Shown here: piece by piece, positions 25,857 through 35,400 of the stretch | How positions within the stretch are numbered: the first letter of the stretch is position 1 | How the letters are laid out: every line of letters begins with the position of its first letter | Assembly: GCA_002173415.2 (NCBI GenBank) | Contig: NHNK02000014.1 | Location: forward strand, 1 to 64,000 | Reading direction: 5' to 3' | Source of the DNA: Marinomonas agarivorans | GTDB taxonomy: Bacteria; Pseudomonadota; Gammaproteobacteria; Pseudomonadales; Marinomonadaceae | Length of the DNA: 64,000 bases | Notes under the pieces: model-generated | Database searches by the model: none | The model's input: only the letters and a program-made list of their open reading frames with translations | What the model was told of the DNA's origin: nothing | Position numbers and translations under genes: made by a program

Positions 25857-26351
25857 ATGCAGGAGAATGTTTGCTTTAGCTGTGGTGGTTTGTTTCCTGA
25901 TATTGAGGGTCCAACTCATCGGTATATGACTTCTTCTGCAGGATGCTGGCATGTTTATGGAGAAGTACTGGCTCGAGAGTATAGTGATCCTGCCTATTTT
26001 GAAACTCACCGACTGTCTGTGGACGCTTATGCTGTGCAGCACCCAGGTTCCACCGATCGACAAAGTATCCAGTCAGTTGGTGTGCATTTAATAAGGCTCT
26101 GTTTGTTTCTGGAACATGGTTTAACCGCAGACAAAGCAAATGATGTTATGTTGGCAGCAGGCAAGAATAAGCATACGTTCACGTTTTTATCGCCACCTGA
26201 ACATATGGGTGATATTACAGCTGCCGATGTTGCTAAAACTGACTCTACCGATGAGCATATTGCTATGGTAAAGCGCTGGGCTCAAAGTGCTTGGGATGCG
26301 TGGGCAATACATCATAAGACGATTAGAAGTTGGTTGCCTGATAATCACTAA
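25857..26351 (+). CDS. DUF5946 family protein
   Basis: The 164-residue soluble protein begins with CFSCGG, then GPTHRYMTSSAGCWHVYGEV, then LAREY. It contains HRLSVDAYAVQHPG followed by SVGVHLIRLCLFLEHG. These are the conserved blocks of DUF5946. The Cys and His residues could bind a metal, but no biochemical role is known for the family. ATG has GGTAGGATTGGT upstream. It sits between a small membrane protein and an MmcQ/YjbR gene on the same strand. Confidence 0.75.
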   Translation: MQENVCFSCGGLFPDIEGPTHRYMTSSAGCWHVYGEVLAREYSDPAYFETHRLSVDAYAVQHPGSTDRQSIQSVGVHLIRLCLFLEHGLTADKANDVMLAAGKNKHTFTFLSPPEHMGDITAADVAKTDSTDEHIAMVKRWAQSAWDAWAIHHKTIRSWLPDNH

Positions 26352-26405
26352 ATGGCTTTTTCAGGTAAGTGAAACATATGCCTTTGTTTATAGAGGATAG
26401 TCAGT

Positions 26406-26720
26406 ATGACTTATGAAGAGTTCAATGATTATTGTCGGTCTCTGCCTGCAACAACCTATGTTGTTCAATGGGGAAACTCTCACGTGTGGAAAGTGGGCGG
26501 AAAAGTATTTGCTATCGGAGGTTGGGAAAAGATAAATGAACCAGCTTTTACTTTTAAAACCTCTGATTTGCATTTTAATTTGTTACAAGACGAACACGGG
26601 TTTAGACCCGCACCATACATGGCATCACGCGGAATGAAATGGATTCAGCAATATCAGTCTGCTGAAAGTGACGATGAAGCATTACAATACTATATTAAAG
26701 AATCCCATCGCTTGGTCTGA
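26406..26720 (+). CDS. MmcQ/YjbR family protein
   Basis: The 104-residue protein has the small CyaY-like fold of the YjbR family. It carries the typical MTYEEFNDYCRSLPAT start, the HVWKVGGKVFAIGGW strand pair and the C-terminal LQYYIKESHRLV helix. The family is loosely called DNA-binding, but its cellular role is not settled. It lies 54 bases after the DUF5946 gene. Translation probably starts at this ATG, with GAGGATAG eight bases upstream. Confidence 0.85.
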   Translation: MTYEEFNDYCRSLPATTYVVQWGNSHVWKVGGKVFAIGGWEKINEPAFTFKTSDLHFNLLQDEHGFRPAPYMASRGMKWIQQYQSAESDDEALQYYIKESHRLV

Positions 26721-26850
26721 CAAAAAAACGGCAGAAAGAACTTGGTTTAAATCAATGCCAAGTATGATGAACTGAACGAGTACAAATTAACGATAAACTC
26801 GCAAAAAACCGTCGGTTTTATTTTTGTGGCCTTCTGATGTTGTCTTTAAG

Positions 26851-27135
26851 TCATACTTCCTGAATATCATCAAAATCCACATAGCCTGAGATTTTGTCAG
26901 TTTCTTCATTGTTAAAGAACCTTTCCATTTGCTCCATAACGTATTGACGCGCATCTGGCATCATCATATTAAGTTGTTTTTCATTAATCAGCATGGTTTG
27001 TAGGTTTTGCCATTCCAACCAAGCTTGTTTTGAAACATGGTTAAGAATGTCTTGCCCTTTTTGCCCCGGAAATGGCGCTCGCTCAAGGGCTGCCATTTCT
27101 TTTTTATACTTTTTGCACATTACGGTTTTTGTCAT
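26851..27135 (-). CDS. yggX: Probable Fe(2+)-trafficking protein YggX
   Basis: The protein is about 94 residues long. It has the YggX core KQAWLEWQNLQTMLINEKQL followed by NMM, and the N-terminal Cys (VMCKKYKKEM) implicated in iron handling. The family supplies or protects iron for Fe-S cluster proteins under oxidative stress. It follows mutY, whose product is an Fe-S protein, as in E. coli. The frame opens at 27192 but the family start corresponds to ATG 27135 (MTKTVMCKK). Confidence 0.93.
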   Translation of the reverse strand: MTKTVMCKKYKKEMAALERAPFPGQKGQDILNHVSKQAWLEWQNLQTMLINEKQLNMMMPDARQYVMEQMERFFNNEETDKISGYVDFDDIQEV

Positions 27136-27238
27136 CAAGGTAGCCTTTTTATCTATAGAAATTTTCATTAATTGTGTGGTCGACAAGGACAATTAGCAAG
27201 GGTAATTGTTTCTCCAATTGTATTACTCATCTGTTGAA

Positions 27239-28309
27239 TTATTGCTTTAAGAGAGATTCTAGTATTTCTCTAATAGGCGCTGGTAAGCCTAATGTTAACG
27301 CTGTTGTCAGATCGTACCATTGATATTTATTGTTATCAGCAACACGTGATGATTGCTCTAGCAAAAACTGATGGGGCTGTATATCCAAATGATAATGGCT
27401 GAATGTATGCCTAAAGCCATTAAGTGGTTGATGTTGTGTGATTTGTGCTTGAAAGCGTTGCTCAGTAGCAAGAATAAGTTCGCTCTCTTGTGATTCTGGT
27501 AAGCTCCATAACCCCCCCCAAATGCCAGTTGTTGGACGTTTCTCTAATAAAACTTGTCCTTGAGCGTTCTGTAATACCAGCATATTAGTGGCTTTTACTG
27601 GTTTGGCTTTTTTAGGTTTCTTGACTGGAAAGTCCGTTGGCATGCCTGTTGCGAGGCCTTGGCAATCCGATTGCAATGGGCACAACAAGCATTGAGGTTT
27701 GCTACGAGTACATAATGTCGCGCCAAGGTCCATCATGGCTTGAGTGTAGTCACCACAGCGTTGTTCAGGGGCGTAACCCTCGGCCAACTCCCACAATTGC
27801 TTTTCGGTGTTTTTTTCACCGGGCCAGCGGTCGATAGCATGCAAACGGCTGAGTACACGTTTGACGTTGCCATCTAAGATCGCTGCCTGAACACCTCTGG
27901 ATATGGATAAAATTGCGGCAGCGGTAGAGCGACCAATACCGGGTAATTCGGTAACTCCTTCAACACTAGTGGGGAATTCCCCTTGTTTTTCATCAGCAAG
28001 TATTTTGGCGGTTTTGTGTAAGTTGCGAGCGCGAGCGTAATAGCCTAGACCGCTCCAATGAGCGAGCACATCGTCCTCTTGTGCTTGCGCCAAGGAAAAA
28101 ACATCGGGAAAACTCGCCATAAACCTTTGATAGTAAGGAATCACGGTTGTTACTTGGGTTTGCTGTAACATGATTTCAGAAATCCATACCCGATAAGGCG
28201 TTTTATCTTGTTGCCACGGTAAGTTTTTACGCCCATGTTCATCGAACCAGTTAAGTACTCTGGTGGAAAAATGATTAATGGGCGTTATCTCTGCCATTAT
28301 TTCGGTCAT
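27239..28309 (-). CDS. mutY: Adenine DNA glycosylase
   Basis: The 356-residue enzyme removes adenine mispaired with 8-oxoguanine. An HhH-GPD domain (about 30-215) includes SEIMLQQTQVTTVIPYYQRF and the helix-hairpin-helix LPGIGRSTAAAILS, followed by a catalytic Asp in LDGNVKRV. The [4Fe-4S] loop is C-x6-C-x2-C-x5-C in CTRSKPQCLLCPLQSDC. The C-terminal NUDIX-like domain (about 235-350) recognises 8-oxoG. It lies between asmA and yggX on the same strand, 30 bases after asmA. Confidence 0.96.
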   Translation of the reverse strand: MTEIMAEITPINHFSTRVLNWFDEHGRKNLPWQQDKTPYRVWISEIMLQQTQVTTVIPYYQRFMASFPDVFSLAQAQEDDVLAHWSGLGYYARARNLHKTAKILADEKQGEFPTSVEGVTELPGIGRSTAAAILSISRGVQAAILDGNVKRVLSRLHAIDRWPGEKNTEKQLWELAEGYAPEQRCGDYTQAMMDLGATLCTRSKPQCLLCPLQSDCQGLATGMPTDFPVKKPKKAKPVKATNMLVLQNAQGQVLLEKRPTTGIWGGLWSLPESQESELILATEQRFQAQITQHQPLNGFRHTFSHYHLDIQPHQFLLEQSSRVADNNKYQWYDLTTALTLGLPAPIREILESLLKQ

Positions 28310-28339
28310 GGCGCTATTTGCTCACAAAAGTTAGATAGA

Positions 28340-30562
28340 TTAAAACAGTTTTTTCAGACGTTCTTTCAAGCGATCTGCTTCTTTTTTGGCTTTTTCTTCC
28401 AACTTCTTTTTTGCTCGTGCTTTTTCGGCTGCGGCCTTTTTCTTTAATTTTGCTTTGGCCAGAGCTTCAAATTGTTTACCGAAACCTTTTAAGTCAGGGC
28501 CACAAAACGACGCTGGGTCATCACTAAATTTGCCTTTACACTGCACAGGGAAAGCAAGTGTTTTAAACTCTTCCTTGATGCGACATGCGTGGTCATTGCT
28601 ACTGCCGGTTAAGCCAATGCTGGTGGTATAGTCAAAAGAAGAAGTGGGTAGTGATACCACGCCATTACCTTGAACCGTGATCGCTGCTGCTTGAATCTTG
28701 AGGCCAGGTGTTGAAATTTTACCCTTACGGATACGCGCAGGGAATTTGAGTGATTCAAATGGTGTATCTTCTCCCCATAATTCAGGGTTTAGGGTTTCGT
28801 TGCGATAGTTGGCAATGCCTTCACAGACAGATTTTGTGAGATTCGTGCCAATCAAAGCGCCATCCAGAATTTGTACCACTAAATCGCCATTGGCATTATT
28901 GATTAAATGGTCAATTTGATTGCCTTGAGTATTAATTTGCCCTTTTAAATCAGCAACGCCAGTCACCTTCTCTTTTTCCGTCAAATCTCTGATCAATGGC
29001 TTGAGTTGGATATCTTTAATGGTTGGCACTAATGTTATTTTCGGTGTGTTTGTTTGAGCATTCAAGGTGGCCTCAAGTGCTATCTCGCCGTCATAGAGTG
29101 AAGCCGAAAGAGGGTTAACCTTTACCACGCCGTTTTTTTGGCTGGAAGAGAAAGTGATGTTATCAATGTTAAGGTTGGCAACTTTTAAATTTTGCCAGCC
29201 AATGTTCACGAATCCATTCAGTGAACGCACTAGCTCCACAGGGATTAACTCACCTGATTCGTCCGTATTCGCTGCCGATTCGTTGTTTTCTGTATTTGTT
29301 GTGCTCTTTGTTTCAGCTTCTTTTTCGTTTTTGGCTGGTAGATAGCGATCAAGGTCTAGATTTTTACCTTCTATACCGACTGACCAGAGTAGAGGTGACA
29401 GTTCAATATTTGCGGCAGCAGTTAATTCACTATCATCAAAATTTACGGTCAGATTCTCCAAGAGTAAGTTCTTGGTATCTCCCTTAAAATCGAATCCCGC
29501 CTTCATTTTTTGTAAGACATCTGGGTCGCTTGTTGGTATATCGATAGCAAGTGCTTGCAACAATTTACTCGGGTTAAACTCGTCAACTGATAGTGCGCCT
29601 TTGAATGATGGTTCTGTAAAAATATTGTCAGCACTGGCGTAGGTGTGCAGAGTGACGCCCAGTGTTGAGAGCGACATCCTGTTTAAGGTAAATTTTTGCG
29701 TTGCTAGAAAAATGGCAAATTCAGTATCGTTTAATCTTGACTTAAGTGGCGAGACAGGTAAAAAATCCGCCTCTATTTCGTTATCAATTGTCAGTCCAGC
29801 TAGTTGAATGACTTGATCTTCAGGCAATATGGTAATTTGGCCTGATAAGTTTGTTTGGTTCTTGATAGTGCTGGATGGAGGATTGGTGACAGTACCAGCC
29901 GTTTGGTTTGTAAGTGATGATTGACGCACCTGAGCAGAAAGCGATAGCGGCCAAGACTCGCCCCATTTAACGTCTTCTAATGTCAAATTTATCACAGCCG
30001 TTAGGGTCAAATCTGCGCTTTTATCTAGGTAGTTAATTTGTGCATTTTCAACACTTAATAGTGATAAGTGTAGATCGGGTAGATTCAGTTCGGTCGTTGT
30101 GGTTGAGCGGTCTGCTTGGGTCGCTGGCTCGGCTGTTTTGGCTGGTGTAGCAACCTTACTCGACGCGGTAGAATCTACGGAGGCTTGCCAATTTGTTTGG
30201 CCTTTTTCATCGACAATAAGATCGGCTTCAAGATCGATAAGTTTCAATGTGTCGATGCGAATACTTTTGCTTAGTAATGGTAGTAGCTCAACACCAAATT
30301 CGGCGGCACCAAAACGCACTAGTTCTTGTTCTCCAGCGAAAGCCACGCCGATATCTTCTAACTCAACCCCAACCCAAGGGAAAAATGACCAACGAATATC
30401 GCCGTCAAGGCGCAATTCAATATTGGCTTGCTCTTTGGCGAGCGTCGTAATTTTGTCCTTGAAATCATTGGGATCGACAAACAGAGTAATGTAAGAAATA
30501 AGTGCAATAAAGATTGCGAGAAAGAAGAGTAGTGTAATGCCTAATCGCTTGGCCCAAATCAT
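28340..30562 (-). CDS. AsmA-family protein
   Basis: The 740-residue protein is anchored by one N-terminal membrane segment (LGITLLFFLAIFIALISYIT, about 7-27). A long periplasmic beta-rich AsmA domain follows, with the family end segment VQGNGVVSLPTSSFDYTTSI. AsmA-like proteins belong to the bridge-like class thought to help lipid transport between inner and outer membranes. The C-terminal 50 residues are an extreme Lys/Ala/Glu-rich charged helix (EKARAKKKLEEKAKKEADRL), probably a coiled coil. It is first in the asmA-mutY-yggX run. Confidence 0.85.
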   Translation of the reverse strand: MIWAKRLGITLLFFLAIFIALISYITLFVDPNDFKDKITTLAKEQANIELRLDGDIRWSFFPWVGVELEDIGVAFAGEQELVRFGAAEFGVELLPLLSKSIRIDTLKLIDLEADLIVDEKGQTNWQASVDSTASSKVATPAKTAEPATQADRSTTTTELNLPDLHLSLLSVENAQINYLDKSADLTLTAVINLTLEDVKWGESWPLSLSAQVRQSSLTNQTAGTVTNPPSSTIKNQTNLSGQITILPEDQVIQLAGLTIDNEIEADFLPVSPLKSRLNDTEFAIFLATQKFTLNRMSLSTLGVTLHTYASADNIFTEPSFKGALSVDEFNPSKLLQALAIDIPTSDPDVLQKMKAGFDFKGDTKNLLLENLTVNFDDSELTAAANIELSPLLWSVGIEGKNLDLDRYLPAKNEKEAETKSTTNTENNESAANTDESGELIPVELVRSLNGFVNIGWQNLKVANLNIDNITFSSSQKNGVVKVNPLSASLYDGEIALEATLNAQTNTPKITLVPTIKDIQLKPLIRDLTEKEKVTGVADLKGQINTQGNQIDHLINNANGDLVVQILDGALIGTNLTKSVCEGIANYRNETLNPELWGEDTPFESLKFPARIRKGKISTPGLKIQAAAITVQGNGVVSLPTSSFDYTTSIGLTGSSNDHACRIKEEFKTLAFPVQCKGKFSDDPASFCGPDLKGFGKQFEALAKAKLKKKAAAEKARAKKKLEEKAKKEADRLKERLKKLF

Positions 30563-30848
30563 TGATAAATCCTTGAAAAATTAGCTGATCATAATCTGTG
30601 AAAATCGGTTTTTATCATATCATTAGACAATAGAGCAACACACGGACAACAGACAAAAAACCAAAAGCCATCAAAAAGCATAGAAGCAAAGGCGTGTGCA
30701 CTTTATAATGCAGTGATAGCAAAGAAAGTGTGAACAAAGCAAAACCCTAAAAAAGGGTATTTATTCGCATTTTTCTAATTACTCAACTAGAAACGGCTTT
30801 ATTTAACAAATGTTTTAGCCAGTTTGATTACCTAGGAGCAGACTCTTT
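30563..30848. promoter_or_regulatory. Divergent intergenic region, asmA and hisB
   Basis: These 286 A+T-rich bases must carry both promoters. A short ACCCT-AAAAA-AGGGT hairpin followed by ATTTATT lies at about 30744-30758. I see no His-rich leader peptide that would indicate classical his attenuation. Confidence 0.4.
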
Positions 30849-31442
30849 ATGTCCAATCGGATAGCGACCGTAGAGCGTAACACGCTTGAAACTCAAATTA
30901 AGGTTTCCATTAATTTGGATGGAACAGGCAAATTTGTGTGTGAGACAGGCGTTCCCTTTCTTGATCATATGTTAGATCAGGTTGCTCGTCATGGCTTGAT
31001 TGATTTGGATATTAAAGCAGTAGGTGATCTGCATATTGATGCTCACCACACAGTGGAAGATCTAGGCATTACTTTGGGTCAAGCATTTGCAAAAGCGGTC
31101 GGCGATAAAAAAGGCATCAAGCGTTATGGTCATGCTTATGTGCCTTTAGATGAAGCCTTATCGCGTGTGGTCATTGATTTTTCTGGCCGTGCTGGTTTGG
31201 AGATGCATGTACCTTTTACCCGTGCTTCAGTCGGCGGTTTTGATGTCGATTTATTTTCTGAATTCTTCCACGGCTTTGTTAATCATGCGCAAGTGACACT
31301 GCACCTTGATAACTTGCGTGGTAAAAACACGCACCATCAAGCAGAAACCATTTTTAAAGCCTTTGGTCGGGCTTTGCGTATGGCATTAGAAGCCGATGAG
31401 CGTATGGCGGGTCAAATGCCGTCGACAAAAGGCAGTTTATAA
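30849..31442 (+). CDS. hisB: Imidazoleglycerol-phosphate dehydratase
   Basis: The 197-residue monofunctional enzyme performs step 6 of histidine synthesis. Mn-binding histidine clusters are visible: [38 protein letters not shown] and [16 protein letters not shown]. It lacks the N-terminal phosphatase domain of enterobacterial HisB. It is the first gene of hisB-hisH-hisF, with TAGGAGCAG upstream. Confidence 0.97.
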   Translation: MSNRIATVERNTLETQIKVSINLDGTGKFVCETGVPFLDHMLDQVARHGLIDLDIKAVGDLHIDAHHTVEDLGITLGQAFAKAVGDKKGIKRYGHAYVPLDEALSRVVIDFSGRAGLEMHVPFTRASVGGFDVDLFSEFFHGFVNHAQVTLHLDNLRGKNTHHQAETIFKAFGRALRMALEADERMAGQMPSTKGSL

Positions 31443-31465
31443 GCGAAGAAGTAGGAATATTGACT

Positions 31466-32122
31466 ATGACGAAATCCGTTGTTGCCGTCATTGATTATGG
31501 TATGGGCAATCTTCACTCTGTGGTCAAAGCGCTAGAGCATGTTGCCGATGAACACACCCAAGTGGTGTTAACAAGTGACCCAGCCGTAATCGACAGTGCC
31601 GATAAAGTTTTGCTTCCTGGGGTTGGTGCCATTCGTGATTGTGTTGGGGAAATGTATAACAGAGGGCTGGTTCCTGCTATTCAAAGAGCATTAAAAACAA
31701 AGCCTTTCCTTGCTATTTGCGTGAGCATTCAAGCGCTAATGTCCCATAGTGAAGAAAATGGTGGTGTTGATTGTTTGGACTATTTCCAAGGTAATGCATT
31801 TTTCTTTGGCGAAGAGCATAAAGATGCACAGGGTAATCGACTAAAAGTGCCACACATGGGTTGGAATCAAGTTTCCCATAAAATGGCGCACCCTTTATGG
31901 CAAGGCATAGAAGATAACGCACGATTCTATTTTGTGCACAGTTTCTATGTGGTACCGAATGATAAAAACGAAATTGCTGGCACCTGTGAGTACGGTCATG
32001 AGTTCTGTGTTGCTCTAGCGAGAGAGAATGTATTTGCAGTTCAATTCCACCCAGAAAAAAGCCATAAAGACGGTTTGCAGCTTTATAAAAATTTTATTCA
32101 CTGGGATGGCAAACCAGCCTAA
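31466..32122 (+). CDS. hisH: Imidazole glycerol phosphate synthase glutaminase subunit
   Basis: This 218-residue class I glutamine amidotransferase feeds ammonia to HisF. Catalytic triad: C85, with H195 and E197 in QFHPEKS. IDYGMGNLHSVVKAL and LLPGVGAIRDC are conserved. The nucleophile elbow, normally G-x-C-x-G, reads A-I-C-V-S (83-87), followed by IQAL instead of MQAL. This is an unusual Gly-to-Ser change at the position after the nucleophile. The reading frame extends to a TTG at 31460, but ATG 31466 is preferred. hisA, often next in such operons, is not here; hisF follows 75 bases later. Confidence 0.94.
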   Translation: MTKSVVAVIDYGMGNLHSVVKALEHVADEHTQVVLTSDPAVIDSADKVLLPGVGAIRDCVGEMYNRGLVPAIQRALKTKPFLAICVSIQALMSHSEENGGVDCLDYFQGNAFFFGEEHKDAQGNRLKVPHMGWNQVSHKMAHPLWQGIEDNARFYFVHSFYVVPNDKNEIAGTCEYGHEFCVALARENVFAVQFHPEKSHKDGLQLYKNFIHWDGKPA

Positions 32123-32197
32123 AAGCCGTTTAAAAACACGTTAAGAAGCTGTTTATCAGCTCTTTAGAAACAGAATGACAGATTAATAGGAGCCGAT

Positions 32198-32971
32198 ATG
32201 GGCTTAGCAAAACGTATTATTCCCTGTTTGGATGTTGACAATGGCCGAGTAGTAAAAGGCGTGCAATTTGTTGATATTCGTGATGCAGGTGATCCTGTTG
32301 AAGTGGCGAAACGCTATGACGAACAAGGGGCTGATGAAATTACTTTCTTGGACATTACTGCCAGTTCCGATGATAGGGAAACCACTGTTCATATGGTAGA
32401 GGCGATTGCCAGCCAAGTATTTATCCCTCTTACAGTGGGTGGAGGTATCCGTACCTGTGATGATATTCGTCGTATGCTGAATGCAGGGGCTGATAAAGTC
32501 GGTATAAACACTGCGGCTGTGTTTAATCCTGAGTTTGTCCGTGAAGCCGCGCAACGTTTTGGTTCCCAGTGCATTGTGGTTGCTATTGATGCTAAAAAAG
32601 TCAGTGCAGAAGGTGAAGCAGATAAATGGGAAATCTTTACTCACGGTGGCCGCAAGCCAACAGGTTTGGATGCCGTCGAGTGGGCGAAAAAAATGGTTGC
32701 ATATGGCGCTGGTGAAATCCTCTTGACCAGTATGGATCGTGATGGTACTAAAAACGGTTTTGACCTTGGTGTGACCCGCGCTATCAGCGAAGCTGTTCAT
32801 GTTCCTGTTATTGCCTCTGGTGGTGTGGGAGAACTGCAACATCTTGTTGATGGCGTCAAAGAAGGCAAGGCCGATGCGGTCTTAGCTGCAAGTATTTTCC
32901 ATTTTGGTGAACATACTGTGCCTGAAGCGAAAGCGTTTATGGCGGCACAAGATATTGAAATGCGTTTGTAA
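32198..32971 (+). CDS. hisF: Imidazole glycerol phosphate synthase cyclase subunit
   Basis: The 257-residue (beta/alpha)8-barrel cyclase makes imidazole glycerol phosphate and AICAR from PRFAR and ammonia. The two catalytic aspartates are D12 in [13 protein letters not shown] and D131 in VVAIDAKKV. The phosphate-binding motifs [12 protein letters not shown] and [12 protein letters not shown] are present. TAGGAG lies eight bases before the ATG. It closes the his operon and a bidirectional terminator follows. Confidence 0.97.
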   Translation: MGLAKRIIPCLDVDNGRVVKGVQFVDIRDAGDPVEVAKRYDEQGADEITFLDITASSDDRETTVHMVEAIASQVFIPLTVGGGIRTCDDIRRMLNAGADKVGINTAAVFNPEFVREAAQRFGSQCIVVAIDAKKVSAEGEADKWEIFTHGGRKPTGLDAVEWAKKMVAYGAGEILLTSMDRDGTKNGFDLGVTRAISEAVHVPVIASGGVGELQHLVDGVKEGKADAVLAASIFHFGEHTVPEAKAFMAAQDIEMRL

Positions 32972-32980
32972 GAGTAGAAG

Positions 32981-33014
32981 TAACAGTAGCGTCTTTATTG
33001 AGATGCTACTGTTA
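32981..33014. terminator. Bidirectional terminator between hisF and tex
   Basis: TAACAGTAGC (32981-32990) pairs perfectly with GCTACTGTTA (33005-33014), and the inner bases extend the stem. It sits in the 49-base gap between two convergent stop codons, so it can serve both genes. Confidence 0.85.
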
Positions 33015-33020
33015 ATAAGT

Positions 33021-35204
33021 TTAAAGCCCCAATGCTTTTAGAGAAATTCTCTTACGACCTTCATCTACCTCAAGTACTTCTACTTGAATGATCTGACCAA
33101 CGCTAACAATATCGGCTGGATTCTTAACAAACCTATCGGCTAATTGCGATATATGAATCAGCCCATCTTGATGCACGCCAATATCAACAAACACACCAAA
33201 GGCTGCAATGTTAGTAGCAACCCCTTCTAAGGTCATACCTACTTGTAAGTCGCTTATTGTTGTAACGCTTTTATCAAAATTGACATAGGTAAAATCAGGG
33301 CGAGGGTCTCGGCCAGGCTTGGCCAACTCGGTTAAAATATCATCAAAGGTGTAGGCGTCAACATTACTAAAAGTAGGCTTTAAGGCTTTAATTTGATGTA
33401 AAGCAGCCTGATTAGCGATTACTTCGCTTACTGGCAAATTAATCTTTTGCGCCATTTCCTCAACAATGCCATAGCTCTCTGGGTGCACGCCTGAGGCGTC
33501 TAATGGATGTTTGCCATTGTTGATTCGTAAAAAGCCAGCGCATTGTTCAAAGCATTTTTCACCAATACCTTTTACTTTTTTAAGTTGTTTCCTATCGCTA
33601 ATGCCGCCATGTTGCTGGCGAAATTGTACAATATTCTCAGCTAATTTAGCGGATAAGCCAGAAATATGGCTGAGTAGGCTTGAAGAAGCGAGGTTGATAT
33701 CGACGCCAACTCGGTTAACACAATCTTCAACGACATTCCCTAATGCCTGCTCTAATTGCTTCGGTTTTATATCGTGCTGATACTGACCAACGCCAATGGA
33801 CTTAGGGTCAATTTTGATTAATTCTGCTAGTGGGTCTTGTAGCCTTCTGGCAATGGAAATCGCACCTCGGATAGTCACATCTAAATCAGGGAATTCTTTT
33901 GCGGCCAGTTCAGAAGCAGAATAGATGGACGCGCCAGACTCATTCACCATGATACAAGCGATGTTCATGAGCTCTGCGTCTTTCTGCTCTTTTAGCAATG
34001 TGTGTACAAAGGTTTCGGTTTCTCGTGAGGCAGTGCCATTGCCAATAGCAATCAACTCGATCTTGTGTTGCTTTAATAAGGTCAGTAGGCGATGTTCACT
34101 TTCTGCTAAGTTGTTTTGTGGTGGGTGTGGGTAAATAACGCCGTGACCAACATGCTGGCCATATTGGTCGATTGCCGCCATTTTTACGCCATTTCGAAAC
34201 CCAGGATCAAGCGCTAAAATAGACTTTTGTCCTGCTGGTGGCGCCATTAGTAGGTCAGTTAAATTGTTGGCGAAAACGTTTGTGGCTTCAATATCTGCAT
34301 TTTCTTTGAGCTCTGCAAGCAATAATGTTTCAATTTTTGGGACTAATTTATTCTGCCAAACATGCTCTAAAACAATGGTTTGAAATGTACTTAACTGGTA
34401 AGGAATCTTATATTCAATCGTCAGTTTATTTAATGCTTTAAGCAATGTGGGCGGGAAGGCGTTATTTTCTAAATTCGTTTTGACAGTAAGTTTTAGAATA
34501 CCTTCCTTTTTTGCTCTGAATAATGCTAGTAGTCTATGGGAAGGCGCTTTAGTTAACGATTCTGAATAGTCGAAATAATCTTGATATTTTATACCAACTT
34601 CTTTTTTACCTCTAATAACTTTGCTGTTAATTGAACCATTTCGATAAATGTAATCTTTACAAGTTTGAATAAAATTCAATTGTAATAAAATAGCCTCAGA
34701 GAATAATTCTAATAAAAGCTCTTGTGTCTTTGTAACATCTAGAGTCTTTTTATCTTGCTTTTGTAGGTTGTTGACAAAGTTTTCTAAAGCTTGAATGTCC
34801 CAGTTTTTCCAAGAGCGCCAAGCTTGATTGGCTAATTTATCCAGCCCTAATTTTCGGGCCAGTTCTACTTTCGATACTTTGTCTTTCTTGAAAGGGGCAT
34901 AAATATCTTCTAACTCTTTTTTAGTTTTAGCTTGTTGTAATGCTTGCCTTAATTGACTAGATAATCGGTTATCCGCAATGAGTTGTTCTAATATGCTGGA
35001 GCGGCGCTGTTCTAATTCGCGCAAATATATTTGCCTGTGGTCGAATTCTCTTAATTGCACATCAGATAACCCTTGGGTCGATTCTTTTCTATAACGGGCG
35101 ATGAATGGAATGCTGGCCCCTTCATTAATTAGCGCTAAAATATTATTTACCGTTTGGCGGCTAATACTAAATTCAGTTGCAAGTTGCTCGACGATATTTG
35201 CCAT
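33021..35204 (-). CDS. tex: Tex-like transcription accessory protein, S1 RNA-binding
   Basis: The 727-residue Tex protein has an N-terminal helical domain (SISRQTVNNILALINEGASI, FIARYRKESTQGLSD). A YqgF/RuvC-like domain follows (ILALDPGFRNGVKMAAID, about 310-440). Helix-hairpin-helix motifs come next (FRQQHGGISDRKQLKKVKGI). A C-terminal S1 domain ends the protein (LQVGMTLEGVATNIAAFGVF, about 640-727). Tex binds nucleic acids and affects transcription and recovery from stalled complexes. It is shorter than the usual 770-780 residues because it stops right after S1, lacking the common basic tail. The segment around residues 150-300 is unusually Lys/Asn/Ile-rich. Confidence 0.94.
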   Translation of the reverse strand: MANIVEQLATEFSISRQTVNNILALINEGASIPFIARYRKESTQGLSDVQLREFDHRQIYLRELEQRRSSILEQLIADNRLSSQLRQALQQAKTKKELEDIYAPFKKDKVSKVELARKLGLDKLANQAWRSWKNWDIQALENFVNNLQKQDKKTLDVTKTQELLLELFSEAILLQLNFIQTCKDYIYRNGSINSKVIRGKKEVGIKYQDYFDYSESLTKAPSHRLLALFRAKKEGILKLTVKTNLENNAFPPTLLKALNKLTIEYKIPYQLSTFQTIVLEHVWQNKLVPKIETLLLAELKENADIEATNVFANNLTDLLMAPPAGQKSILALDPGFRNGVKMAAIDQYGQHVGHGVIYPHPPQNNLAESEHRLLTLLKQHKIELIAIGNGTASRETETFVHTLLKEQKDAELMNIACIMVNESGASIYSASELAAKEFPDLDVTIRGAISIARRLQDPLAELIKIDPKSIGVGQYQHDIKPKQLEQALGNVVEDCVNRVGVDINLASSSLLSHISGLSAKLAENIVQFRQQHGGISDRKQLKKVKGIGEKCFEQCAGFLRINNGKHPLDASGVHPESYGIVEEMAQKINLPVSEVIANQAALHQIKALKPTFSNVDAYTFDDILTELAKPGRDPRPDFTYVNFDKSVTTISDLQVGMTLEGVATNIAAFGVFVDIGVHQDGLIHISQLADRFVKNPADIVSVGQIIQVEVLEVDEGRKRISLKALGL

Positions 35205-35400
35205 TAATACTCTTTTTCCATAATTTAAAATAGAAGCCTATTTTACTTGTAGAAATAATGTTTTGTCATTGTTAGTATTTTCTTTTGCGTAAAAAGAAAA
35301 TACTTATATAATTTTTTAACAATAGTTTTTTAAACACGAAAGAAATAAGGAAATATATACGTTATATATTTTTTTAGCTGCTTCAGAGGATAATCAAATT

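Noticed and set aside
32204-32842. A 212-codon frame antisense to hisF
   Set aside because: It is the mirror of a conserved gene. Codon use and motifs belong to hisF on the + strand.
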